Part shown: one piece after another, positions 33,981-41,837 of the stretch
How positions within the stretch are numbered: position 1 is the stretch's first letter
How the letters are laid out: each line of letters begins with the position of its first letter
NCBI GenBank assembly: GCA_015056925.1
Contig: SVFJ01000020.1
Location: 1-44,585 of the forward strand
From: Lachnospiraceae bacterium
Lineage (GTDB): Bacteria > Bacillota > Clostridia > Lachnospirales > Lachnospiraceae
DNA: 44,585 nucleotides
Direction of reading: 5' to 3'
Notes under the pieces: model-generated
Told to the model about the DNA's origin: nothing
Databases searched by the model: none
What the model saw: only the letters and a program-made list of their open reading frames with translations
Position numbers and translations under genes: made by a program

Positions 33981-34054
33981 AGTTAATCTCCTGTTTCAAA
34001 TTTGTACCTGTACAAATTTGCAATAATCAAGGCTTCGATATATGGCCTTGATTA
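33981..34054 (-). repeat. intergenic two-hairpin element, copy 3 (polA to coaE)
   Basis: A 12-bp stem AATAATCAAGGC/GCCTTGATTATT (34022-34033, 34045-34056) contains the polA stop codon in one arm. On the minus strand TTGCAAATTTGT follows immediately, then an 11-bp hairpin CAAATTTGTAC-CT-GTACAAATTTG (33997-34020). The ribosome-site part (AGGAG) differs from copies 1 and 2. Confidence 0.75.
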
Positions 34055-36772
34055 TTTGGCTTCATACCAATCCATTCCTGTATGCAAATCTATTTCCAGC
34101 TTCACCGCAAGCTGACATGCATTCTGCATCTCCTCTGATAACACCTTGCGAACCGCCTCTACCTCATCCTGTCTTGTCTCTATTAACAATTCATCGTGAA
34201 TCTGCAAAATCAGCTTCGACTGCAAGCCTTCTCTCTTCAATCTGTTATAGACATTAAGCATGGCAAACTTAATAATATCTGCCGCTGTTCCCTGAATCGG
34301 CGAATTCATGGCAATACGTTCACCGAAGCCTCTCTGCATAAAGTTTGAAGACTTAATCTCCGGCACCGGTCTGCGTCTTCCAAAGATGGATGACACATAG
34401 CCATTCTCCTTGGCATCTGCTACCAGCCGGTCTAATAACACCTTAATACCCGGATAGGTTTTAAAATACTGCTCAATATATGCCTTTGCTTCCTTCACGG
34501 AAATGCTCAAATCCTGACTTAATCCAAAGGAACTAATGCCGTACACAATACCAAAGTTAACCGCCTTAGCGTTTCTTCTCTGCAAATCCGTTACCTCTTC
34601 AAATGGTGTGTTGAATACCTTAGAGGCTGTGATTCTGTGAATATCTTCATTCTGCTTATAGGTCTCAATCAACTGCTCATCCTTTGACATATGCGCTAAG
34701 ACTCTAAGCTCAATCTGCGAATAGTCCGCATCCATGAAAATACAGCCTTCCTTTGGAATAAACACCTTACGGATACGTCTTCCAAGCTCCATCTTCATCG
34801 GAATATTCTGCAGGTTCGGCTCTGTGGAGCTTAATCGACCTGTAGCAGTAATGGTCTGATTAAAATTCGTATGAATACGATTATCCTCTCCGATATACGC
34901 TGCCAAACCGTCCGCATAGGTGGATTTGAGCTTTGTCAAACCTCTATACTCTAATATATCACTGATAATCGGATACTCCGGCGCCAGCTTCTCTAATACG
35001 TCTGCCGCTGTAGAATATCCTGTCTTTGTCTTCTTACCACCGGGAATCTCCAGCTTTTCAAATAAAATCTCACCAAGCTGCTTTGGCGAATTAATATTGA
35101 AGCTTTCTCCGGCAGCCTCATGAATCGATTTCTCAAGCTCTTCGATTCTACCGGTCAATGCCTCACCGTAAGCCTTAAGTTCCTCAGGCTTCACAAGTAC
35201 ACCCTCGCACTCCATATCATAAAGCACATAGGAAAGCGGCATCTCTAACTCTCTAAAGAGCTTATCCATGCCATATTCCTGTAATCTCTCCTCCAAAAGA
35301 GGCATTACCCGATACAGCACATGGGCTTCCTGGGCAAAATAACGGATACACTCTTCCTTTTTATCCCTAAGGGCACTTGTCAAATCTGCCTTACCAAAGA
35401 TTTCAGACCAGCTCTGCGTTGTCTGTCCCAGGTACTCATTGGCAATATCACCTATCTCATAATCACTCTTCAAAGGATGAATCAGATACGCCGCAATCTT
35501 ACAATCAAACAGATTCTTCGTAAGCTCCTCTGCCGATAAGTTGTCCGCCTGTGCCTTTGCTACCAAATCCTTGTACTCATGCTTCACATCAAAGCATGAA
35601 ATCATAGCATTCACTGACATCACATTTGTTAACAGCCATTCCTTAGTAAACTCCGTGCCTGCCTCCAAATAATATACCTTATCCTCTTCCATACAAAGGA
35701 CAACACCAAAGCTTCCTGTCTCTTCCTCCATCTGGAAAAACATCTGTCCCGACTCGCCGGCATTAAGACTTCCGCTTGCCTTCGCATCTGTCTCTATCAT
35801 ACGATATGCCAGACTCTTCGCATTCTTACTGCGGGCAAATATCTCCTCTGCATCTGCCTTGGTCTTAACTTCTATAATCTTGTATTCTACGCTCTTCTTC
35901 TGCTCCTTTACCTCGAACTTTGAGAGCATATTCTTAAATTCTAACTGCTTAAAGAGCACATATGCTTCGTCAGTAAACAGATTACCAAGTCTCGCCTCCT
36001 CGTAATCAAAATCAATCTGTGCATTCGTCTCAATCGTCGCAAGCACCTTACTCAAATCTGCCAGATGCTTATTCTCGATAAGACTCTCCTTGATACTCTT
36101 CTTGGTAATCTCCTCAATATGCTCATAGATTCCCTCTAACGAGCCATAAGTCACCATCAAATCTGTTGCTGTCTTTGTACCAACCTTCGGCACACCCGGA
36201 ATATTATCCGCTGTATCTCCCATCAGTGCCTTAAGCTCTATAAACTGCAAAGGTGTTACCTGGTATGCCGCTTCAACATCCTTTGCGTAATAATCCTCTA
36301 TCTCTGTCTTGCCACCCTTAGTCTTAGGAATTCGAATCTTAATCCTATCTGTGGCAATCTGTAACAAATCACGGTCTCCTGATACAAGAGACACCTCCAT
36401 GCCCTCTCTCTCTGAGCGCTTTGCAATGGTTCCAAGAAGGTCATCCGCCTCGTATCCTGCCTTCTCCACGATACGAACCCCCATGGCCGCCAATACATCC
36501 TTAATCACAGGAACCTGCTCTCTAAGCTCCTCAGGCATCGGCTTTCTCGTGCCCTTATATGCCTCATACATCTCATGGCGGAAGGTTGGTGCCTTCACAT
36601 CAAAAGCAACTGTAAGATAATCTGGCTTCTCTTCGTCCAGAATCTTGAACAAAATATTTAAAAATCCATACACTGCATTAGTATGCAATCCCTTCGCATT
36701 GGTCAAATCCGGTACACCATAAAATGCTCGATTCAGAATGCTGTGTCCGTCAATTAATACGATTTTACTCAT
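34052..36772 (-). CDS. polA: DNA polymerase I
   Basis: A 906-residue polymerase used in repair and in removing Okazaki primers. The 5'-3' nuclease domain (about 1-290) starts with LIDGHSILNRAFYG and has the aspartate clusters in DYLTVAFDVK and GYEADDLLG. The polymerase domain has motif A DADYSQIELRV (about 678), motif B RRNAKAVNFGIVYG (about 727) and motif C QIHDELL (about 850). The middle domain lacks the D-x-E of a proofreading exonuclease (LAYRMIETD in its place), as in Bacillus and Thermus enzymes. The ribosome site AGAAAGG overlaps the end of a possible small ORF. Confidence 0.97.
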   Translation of the reverse strand: MSKIVLIDGHSILNRAFYGVPDLTNAKGLHTNAVYGFLNILFKILDEEKPDYLTVAFDVKAPTFRHEMYEAYKGTRKPMPEELREQVPVIKDVLAAMGVRIVEKAGYEADDLLGTIAKRSEREGMEVSLVSGDRDLLQIATDRIKIRIPKTKGGKTEIEDYYAKDVEAAYQVTPLQFIELKALMGDTADNIPGVPKVGTKTATDLMVTYGSLEGIYEHIEEITKKSIKESLIENKHLADLSKVLATIETNAQIDFDYEEARLGNLFTDEAYVLFKQLEFKNMLSKFEVKEQKKSVEYKIIEVKTKADAEEIFARSKNAKSLAYRMIETDAKASGSLNAGESGQMFFQMEEETGSFGVVLCMEEDKVYYLEAGTEFTKEWLLTNVMSVNAMISCFDVKHEYKDLVAKAQADNLSAEELTKNLFDCKIAAYLIHPLKSDYEIGDIANEYLGQTTQSWSEIFGKADLTSALRDKKEECIRYFAQEAHVLYRVMPLLEERLQEYGMDKLFRELEMPLSYVLYDMECEGVLVKPEELKAYGEALTGRIEELEKSIHEAAGESFNINSPKQLGEILFEKLEIPGGKKTKTGYSTAADVLEKLAPEYPIISDILEYRGLTKLKSTYADGLAAYIGEDNRIHTNFNQTITATGRLSSTEPNLQNIPMKMELGRRIRKVFIPKEGCIFMDADYSQIELRVLAHMSKDEQLIETYKQNEDIHRITASKVFNTPFEEVTDLQRRNAKAVNFGIVYGISSFGLSQDLSISVKEAKAYIEQYFKTYPGIKVLLDRLVADAKENGYVSSIFGRRRPVPEIKSSNFMQRGFGERIAMNSPIQGTAADIIKFAMLNVYNRLKREGLQSKLILQIHDELLIETRQDEVEAVRKVLSEEMQNACQLAVKLEIDLHTGMDWYEAK

Positions 36773-36778
36773 CTCTAT

Positions 36779-36898
36779 CTATGCCTTTCTGTCTTTTGCA
36801 GGGCTTCTATTTATATATCGGCTTTTGTTGACATAAATATTACCCCCTGATGACTTATTTTTGTAAACAAGCCTTCTCTTTTCAAGATATACTTCCAT
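36779..36898 (-). CDS. possible small basic protein directly upstream of polA
   Basis: A 39-codon frame (44 if an ATG at 36913 is used) ends six bases before the polA start. The start at 36896-36898 has AAGGA seven bases upstream. The product (MEVYLEKRRLVYKNKSSGG..., ending PAKDRKA) is strongly basic with no membrane segment. A TATATT on the minus strand just upstream could be its -10. I know no family for it. It may be a real small protein, or a leader peptide coupling translation to polA; chance cannot be excluded at this length. Confidence 0.35.
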   Translation of the reverse strand: MEVYLEKRRLVYKNKSSGGNIYVNKSRYINRSPAKDRKA

Positions 36899-36913
36899 AT
36901 CCTTTTCCTTCAT

Positions 36914-37038
36914 ATAATATACTACATTTCGTCGCATTTTAAAAGTTTTTCTCTTTAGTCTTCCAAAATGTTATCGTGCTTTTTAGCCTTTCTACCCAAA
37001 TCTTATTGTGCACTTTATGACAACTTTACATAATTGTA
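36914..37038. other. AT-rich divergent intergenic region
   Basis: Between polA with its small upstream frame (minus) and the PL9 gene (plus). I see no gene, repeat or terminator. It should contain the polA promoter, for which no clear -35 is visible. Confidence 0.4.
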
Positions 37039-37068
37039 TTGACACTTTTGTGTTTCACCTTGTACATT
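37039..37068 (+). promoter_or_regulatory. promoter of the PL9-SUMF1 operon
   Basis: A perfect TTGACA (37039-37044) with TACATT (37063-37068) after 18 bases, about 95 bases before the start codon. No cre site like that of the PL1-PL9 gene is evident here. Confidence 0.6.
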
Positions 37069-37161
37069 TAGAATGTAATCGGCATTCATTGTGAAGGGGA
37101 ATTCAACATTTTAAACTTTTTTATTAACCTAAACACTTATATGAAAAGGAGAAGTATTTCT

Positions 37162-38397
37162 ATGAGAATTTCATTGGGAAAGTTCAACTTCACAAAACTG
37201 ATTGCTGCATTAGCATTCCTTTTTGCAATCATTTTCTTTGCGGATTTGACCGCTTACGCTGCTGACTGGTATGTTTCACCAAGCGGCAGTGATTCTAACT
37301 CAGGAACCTATTCCAGTCCTTTTGCTTCCTTGAACAAGGCAGAAGCTGCTGCTTCTTCAGGCGACACAGTATACATCATGGGTGGAACCTACAAGAACTT
37401 CACAGTTGAAGCATCTGATAGCAATTACAACTATGTTCATCAATTTACCAAGAGTAACATTACTTATCGTGCATACACCTCTAAGAATGTTCCTGTATTT
37501 GACTTTTCAGGTACAAGCACATCAAAGAGAGTTGCTGCTTTCCATGTAAAGAGCGGAGTTACGGGTGTTACCTTCCTTTGCTTCAAAGTAACAAATGTCC
37601 CTGTCGGCAGTCAGAAGCAGTCTGAGTGCTTCCGTATCGAAGGAAATGCCACATTAAATCAGATTACCTGCTACAATTCCAATGCAAACGGCTTCTACTT
37701 CTGCAACAACGGAACAGGTAATGTCATCAAGTGTGATGCTTATAATCTCTACACTTCAAACAGCACCTCTAACAGCAACACCGACGGATTTGGTGCACAC
37801 GGTAAGGGTGTAACCTTCACACAGTGTCGTGCATGGGCTTGCGGTGATGATGGATTTGACTGTATTACTTCAAAGGGTGCAAATACCTTTGATACCTGCT
37901 GGGCTTATAACATGAACAAGGGTGGCGATTCCAACGGCTTTAAGATTGGCGGCTACGGCACAGGAACTGTTCCAAGTACTGTACCTGTACATACCGTTAA
38001 GTACTGTCTCGCTGCAAATAATGGTTCTAACGGTTTCTATGCAAATCACCAGCCGGGTCAGGCAGCAAACTGGACCTACAATACCGCTTACGGCAACAAG
38101 GGCGCAAACTACAATATGTTAGAGCGCGTTAGTCCTACTGATTCTACTGACATCGCCGGAACAAGAGAATTCTTACGTTGCAACATTTCTTATAATGGTG
38201 CCATCAAGAATATCGGAAGTGGTTCTAAGGTTGGTAACTGCTCATGGAACAGCTCATTTAACTGTACTGCTGACGATTTTGTAAGCCTTGATGCATCTCA
38301 GATGACTAAGTCAAGAGGCTCTAACGGCGTACTGCCAACCATCACCTTCATGCACTTAAAGAGCGGAAGTGATTTACAGGGTATGGGATGTTTTTAA
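37162..38397 (+). CDS. secreted PL9-type pectate lyase (right-handed beta-helix)
   Basis: A 411-residue secreted protein. The signal peptide (about 1-32) ends at ADLTAYAADW. The mature protein opens with WYVSPSGSDSNSGTYSSPFASL, the usual start of PL9 beta-helix lyases, followed by asparagine-rich coils. Aspartates equivalent to the calcium site lie in NTDGF (about 207) and GDDGFD (about 227), and the proposed catalytic lysine in SNGFKIGG (about 260), so the site looks complete. It would cut polygalacturonate outside the cell. The start is the ATG at 37162 with AAGGAG ten bases upstream, not the earlier ATG at 37141. Unlike the large lyase it has no accessory modules. Confidence 0.9.
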   Translation: MRISLGKFNFTKLIAALAFLFAIIFFADLTAYAADWYVSPSGSDSNSGTYSSPFASLNKAEAAASSGDTVYIMGGTYKNFTVEASDSNYNYVHQFTKSNITYRAYTSKNVPVFDFSGTSTSKRVAAFHVKSGVTGVTFLCFKVTNVPVGSQKQSECFRIEGNATLNQITCYNSNANGFYFCNNGTGNVIKCDAYNLYTSNSTSNSNTDGFGAHGKGVTFTQCRAWACGDDGFDCITSKGANTFDTCWAYNMNKGGDSNGFKIGGYGTGTVPSTVPVHTVKYCLAANNGSNGFYANHQPGQAANWTYNTAYGNKGANYNMLERVSPTDSTDIAGTREFLRCNISYNGAIKNIGSGSKVGNCSWNSSFNCTADDFVSLDASQMTKSRGSNGVLPTITFMHLKSGSDLQGMGCF

Positions 38398-38418
38398 ATT
38401 AACTAATCGGAGAATATT

Positions 38419-39180
38419 ATGAAAAAGATTCACTTATTTTTACTATGTATATTGGCACTTTGCTGCACGGCTTGTTCTAGGGAGGAGAACGGGGCTGTCA
38501 TCACAATTCCTCTTGAGGACTGTGAAATCGTGCTAAATAAAATAGAGGCAGGAAGCTTTCTCATGGGAAGCTACGAGGGTATTGGGGATGAAGATGAACT
38601 GCCGGTTCGAGAGGTTACACTGACCCATGACTATTATATGGGAATCTATGAAATCACACAGCAACAATGGATGGCGGTTATGGGCACAAATCCAAGCAGC
38701 TTTGCTGGAGATAATCTGCCGGTTGAAACCGTTAGCTGGATAGACGCTGTCGCTTTCTGTGAAAGGCTTTCTGAAATAAGTGGATATGATATAAGTTTAC
38801 CTACCGAGGCACAATGGGAATATGCCGCTCGTGCCGGAACTACTACGAGATGGTTCTTCGGTGAGGACGAAACGCAATACAAAATCTATGGTGAAACTGA
38901 TATGGATATCAAAACCTATCCTGTTGGCAGCTTTGCTCCGAATCCCAACGGTCTCTATGATATGTACGGAAATGTCATGGAGTGGTGTCTGGACTATTAT
39001 GGTAGTGAATACTTAAAGGACGACACAAAAGACCCAATCGGATATTCCACCGGTGACGCACGTGTTTCCCGTGGTGGCGGCTGGGGCGCAAGCCCCGACT
39101 ACTGCCGTAGCGGCTATCGAAATGCCTGTGGGGAAAATGAGGCTACCGATGGAATTGGATTTCGAATTGTGGTGAATTAG
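38419..39180 (+). CDS. SUMF1/FGE-type domain lipoprotein
   Basis: A 253-residue protein with a lipoprotein signal: MKKIHLFLLCILALCCTAC, lipidated cysteine near residue 19. The rest is a formylglycine-generating-enzyme-like (SUMF1, C-type-lectin fold) domain: GSFLMGSYEG, YYMGIYEITQQQW, LPTEAQWEYAARAG, GLYDMYGNVMEWC, RGGGWG and GIGFRIV. The paired active-site cysteines of true FGE are not recognisable; only YCRSGYR is seen near the end. Sulfatase activation is therefore doubtful and a binding or other oxidative role possible. It follows the PL9 gene by 21 bases with CGGAGAA as ribosome site, so the two form an operon. Confidence 0.88.
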   Translation: MKKIHLFLLCILALCCTACSREENGAVITIPLEDCEIVLNKIEAGSFLMGSYEGIGDEDELPVREVTLTHDYYMGIYEITQQQWMAVMGTNPSSFAGDNLPVETVSWIDAVAFCERLSEISGYDISLPTEAQWEYAARAGTTTRWFFGEDETQYKIYGETDMDIKTYPVGSFAPNPNGLYDMYGNVMEWCLDYYGSEYLKDDTKDPIGYSTGDARVSRGGGWGASPDYCRSGYRNACGENEATDGIGFRIVVN

Positions 39181-39254
39181 AAAAGTAAATACTCATGTGA
39201 ATTTGAAGTTAACTGAGAAAAATACTTATGTGCTATATGAATAAATATTAGTAA

Positions 39255-39447
39255 TGGACCCAGGAGCATACTTATGAGCTGTAAGGTCCATTGTTTTAAG
39301 TAGTTAATGGACCTAGGAGCATGCTTATGAGCTGTAAGGTCCACTGTTTAAAGCAGTTATGGACCTTACAGCATACTTTTGAGCTATAAGGTCCATTGTT
39401 TAAAGTGGTAGTGGACCTAGAAGCATGCTTTTGAGCTGTAAGGTCCA
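39255..39447 (+). repeat. four tandem 36-bp hairpin repeats with 16-17-bp linkers
   Basis: Units at 39255-39290, 39308-39343, 39360-39395 and 39412-39447 each start TGGACC and end GGTCCA, enclosing a related sequence (AGCAT.CTT.TGAGCT) and folding into a hairpin. The period is 52-53 bp. The linkers resemble one another (about TTGTTTAAAGTAGTTA), so this is not a CRISPR array. Changes between units partly alter pairing: unit 3 has a 9-bp TGGACCTTA/TAAGGTCCA stem. Confidence 0.9.
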
Positions 39448-39484
39448 CGGGATGATTTATTCTCTAAATAATAGTGATAGAGAC

Positions 39485-39616
39485 GCCATGCTACATTCGG
39501 AATCCGCCCTTGCGGGCTACTTCCTCATGTACGGCTTCGCCGTATACAGTCAAGTCGTAATGCATACTTTTGTGAGCAAGCTCCCACGCATGCCCTACGC
39601 CTTTACTGTGCATGGC
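39485..39616. other. branched foldable element between the repeats and the NUDIX operon
   Basis: GCCATGC (39485-39491) and GCATGGC (39610-39616) can close a domain containing three hairpins: GGAA-T-CCGC...GCGG-N5-TTCC (39499-39524), TACGGC-TTC-GCCGTA (39530-39544) and GCAT...GTG-A-GC-AA-GC-TC-CCAC-GC-ATGC (39562-39593). It is GC-richer than its surroundings. No coding frame there is convincing. It could be an RNA, a mobile remnant or a multi-hairpin intergenic repeat. Confidence 0.45.
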
Positions 39617-39701
39617 TCAACTGAATTCAAATTTAGCTAAGTACCAGAATACCGTTGCAAGAAGTCAATAAACCCAGAGTTGAAAGTTTGATTCACAAGA
39701 A

Positions 39702-39730
39702 TTGACGTACAGTATTTGATGGAATAGAAT
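39702..39730 (+). promoter_or_regulatory. promoter of the NUDIX-to-SDR operon
   Basis: TTGACG (39702-39707), 17 bases, TAGAAT (39725-39730), about 40 bases before the NUDIX start codon. Confidence 0.75.
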
Positions 39731-39768
39731 AAAAATAAGAGAATTATGTAAACAAAGAGGGAAATGTG

Positions 39769-40263
39769 ATGGAATACGATTGTGGATTTACAAGACAGGA
39801 TAAATGGTTTCGATACAGAGCGGCTGCAATAATTATTGAAGATGGCTGTGTATTAATGGTAGGAAATGAGAGGGAAAGCTACTACTACTCAGTTGGCGGT
39901 GGCGTTCATATGGGGGAAACTGCTGAGGATGCAGTAAAACGAGAGGTATTCGAAGAAACAGGTGTGCATTATGAAGTGGACAGGCTGGCATTTATTCATG
40001 AGAATTTCTTTGAGTCAGACGGAAGTTTAGAGGGATTAAAGTGTCATGAGGTTGCCTTTTATTTTCTGATGAAGCCAAGAGGTACGAAGGAGCTTAACAG
40101 CAATAGCTATACATATGGAGTGAAGGAAGAGATGCATTGGATTCCTATAGATGAGTTGGATAACTACAAAGCATTTCCAACTTTTTTTAGAGAGAAACTT
40201 CAGAATATAGAAAACGGCATCGAGCACATAGTAACACATGAGGACAATACAAAGGAGCATTAG
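39769..40263 (+). CDS. NUDIX hydrolase
   Basis: A 164-residue cytosolic protein with a full NUDIX box: GGGVHMGE, then REVFEETG, giving the metal-binding glutamates. The N-terminal FRYRAAAIIIEDGCVLMVGNE is the usual first strands. Substrate is not predictable; it differs clearly from the NUDIX protein at 1.5-2.0 kb. The ATG at 39769 has AGAGGG at good spacing; a GTG just before it is less likely. It opens a seven-gene plus-strand operon; the next gene begins on the base after its stop codon. Confidence 0.88.
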   Translation: MEYDCGFTRQDKWFRYRAAAIIIEDGCVLMVGNERESYYYSVGGGVHMGETAEDAVKREVFEETGVHYEVDRLAFIHENFFESDGSLEGLKCHEVAFYFLMKPRGTKELNSNSYTYGVKEEMHWIPIDELDNYKAFPTFFREKLQNIENGIEHIVTHEDNTKEH

Positions 40264-40704
40264 ATGATAAGAGAAGCACAAAAAGAGGATTTGCAGAAGA
40301 TACTCGAGTTATATTTATTTCTGCACGAAAAAGATATACCGCAGATGTCAGAACATTTAGCACAGACTTGGGAGAGAATCATAGAGGACAGGAATCATCA
40401 TCTTATTGTATGTGAAGTGGATGGAAAACTTGTAGCATCCTGCGTCTGTGTTATCATACCGAATCTGACAAGGAATGTCAGGCCATATGCATTTGTGGAG
40501 AATGTAGTAACACATGAGGATTATCGTGGCAGAGGCTATGCGACAGCCTGTCTTAATTATGCAAAGGAGATAGCAAAGGAACAGAATTGCTATAAGATGA
40601 TGCTGTTAACCGGTTCAAAGGAAGTAAAAACTCTGGATTTCTATAAGAACGCAGGGTATAACAGTGCAGATAAGACAGCATTTATACAGTGGTTGGGGAT
40701 ATGA
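40264..40704 (+). CDS. GNAT family N-acetyltransferase
   Basis: A 146-residue GNAT enzyme. MIREAQKEDLQKILELYLFLHE forms the first strand and helix; VENVVTHEDYRGRGYATACLNYA is the acetyl-CoA motif (RGRGYA); LLTGSKEVKTLDFYKNAGY is the last conserved part. The substrate is unknown. The start codon directly follows the NUDIX stop with no gap, so translation is probably coupled, and the ribosome site AAAGGAG lies inside the NUDIX gene. Confidence 0.9.
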   Translation: MIREAQKEDLQKILELYLFLHEKDIPQMSEHLAQTWERIIEDRNHHLIVCEVDGKLVASCVCVIIPNLTRNVRPYAFVENVVTHEDYRGRGYATACLNYAKEIAKEQNCYKMMLLTGSKEVKTLDFYKNAGYNSADKTAFIQWLGI

Positions 40705-40726
40705 ATATTGAGATAGGGAGAAAACA

Positions 40727-41143
40727 ATGGAGACCAAGATTTTTTCAAAATGTGGTATGAGATGTGACTTATGCCTGCTCTATCGACCAAATGTAGAGAA
40801 GGAAGACCGACGCGAAGAGATATGTAATGTGTATCGAAAAATGATGCCAGGTTTCGAGCCGGATGCCAGTACGATTATCTGTGATGGTTGTGCAAATCAA
40901 GATGAAAATGCAGTTTTATTTGATAAGAATTGCAAGGCAAGAAATTGTGTCATAGAAAAAGGGCATATTCACTGTGGTTATTGCGACAACTACCCATGTG
41001 ACATTTTCCCAGCTGAGCCATCACATGAAGAGATAGTACATAAAGTAGAAGTGGAAAAGCTGTGGACTTGGGAAGATGAAAAGCTCATGGAAGCATATGC
41101 CTGTAAGAAGAATATGGATGAGTTTAGGAGAAATAGAACATGA
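40727..41143 (+). CDS. DUF3795 protein, cysteine-rich metal-binding candidate
   Basis: A 138-residue protein of the DUF3795 type. Cysteines are grouped as KCGMRCDLC near the start, then CDGC, NCKARNC and HCGYCDNYPC, a pattern expected for zinc or an iron-sulfur cluster. The function is unknown in the family. The gene follows the GNAT gene by 22 bases and overlaps the HD gene by 4 bases (ATGA). Confidence 0.88.
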   Translation: METKIFSKCGMRCDLCLLYRPNVEKEDRREEICNVYRKMMPGFEPDASTIICDGCANQDENAVLFDKNCKARNCVIEKGHIHCGYCDNYPCDIFPAEPSHEEIVHKVEVEKLWTWEDEKLMEAYACKKNMDEFRRNRT

Positions 41144-41817
41144 ACAAAGAAATCTATTCATTAATAGAAAATTACATGATTTCCTGCATGGAAGACAGCG
41201 CGCATGATAAAGAACATGTATATCGTGTGCTGTATAATGCGTTGGCAATTGCCAAGACAGAAAAAGATGTAGATTATGACGTATTGATTGGCGCCTGTCT
41301 CTTGCATGATGTTGGACGTAAGGAGCAGTTTGAGAACCCAAAGCTTTGTCATGCAATGGTTGGCGGCGAGAAAGCAGAGAAATTTTTGGGAGAGAATGGC
41401 TTTGCAGCAGATTATATAGTAAAGGTAAAACATTGTATTCAGACACATCGATTTAGACAGAGTAATCAACCACAAAGCATAGAGGCTAAGATATTGTTTG
41501 ATGCAGATAAGTTAGATGTGGTAGGCGCAGTGGGAATTGCCAGAACCTTAGTCTATAAGGGCGCGGTTGCCGAGCCCTTGTATTCAGTTTGTGCTGATGG
41601 AACGGTTTCTGACGGAGAAGGAGATGCGAATCCATCTTTTTTCCAAGAGTATAAGTATAAGCTGGAGCATTTGTATTCTAAGTTCTATACAAAGAAGGGA
41701 ACTCAAATGGCAAAGGAAAGGCAGCAGGCAGCAGTTGATTTTTATAATAGCTTATATCATGAAGTGCAGGTATCCTATAAGAATGGAAAGGACGAGCTTG
41801 GGAAAATAGTTGAGTAG
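41140..41817 (+). CDS. HD-domain phosphohydrolase
   Basis: A 225-residue cytosolic protein with the HD metal site: histidine in SAHDKEHVYRV (about 24-27), the HD pair in CLLHDVGRKEQ (about 55) and aspartate in LFDADKLDVVGA (about 126). HD proteins of this size cleave nucleotides or phosphate esters; this subgroup (YedJ-like) has no firm substrate. It overlaps DUF3795 by 4 bases and is followed after 20 bases by the methyltransferase fusion. Confidence 0.9.
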   Translation: MNKEIYSLIENYMISCMEDSAHDKEHVYRVLYNALAIAKTEKDVDYDVLIGACLLHDVGRKEQFENPKLCHAMVGGEKAEKFLGENGFAADYIVKVKHCIQTHRFRQSNQPQSIEAKILFDADKLDVVGAVGIARTLVYKGAVAEPLYSVCADGTVSDGEGDANPSFFQEYKYKLEHLYSKFYTKKGTQMAKERQQAAVDFYNSLYHEVQVSYKNGKDELGKIVE

Positions 41818-41837
41818 AGATGTAGAAGGGAGAACTC

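Noticed and set aside
38419-39180. True formylglycine-generating enzyme
   Set aside because: The paired active-site cysteines in the expected C-terminal position are not recognisable and no sulfatase is nearby.
39255-39447. CRISPR array (36-bp repeats at regular spacing)
   Set aside because: The would-be spacers are only 16-17 bp and resemble one another, the repeats vary, and no cas gene is present.
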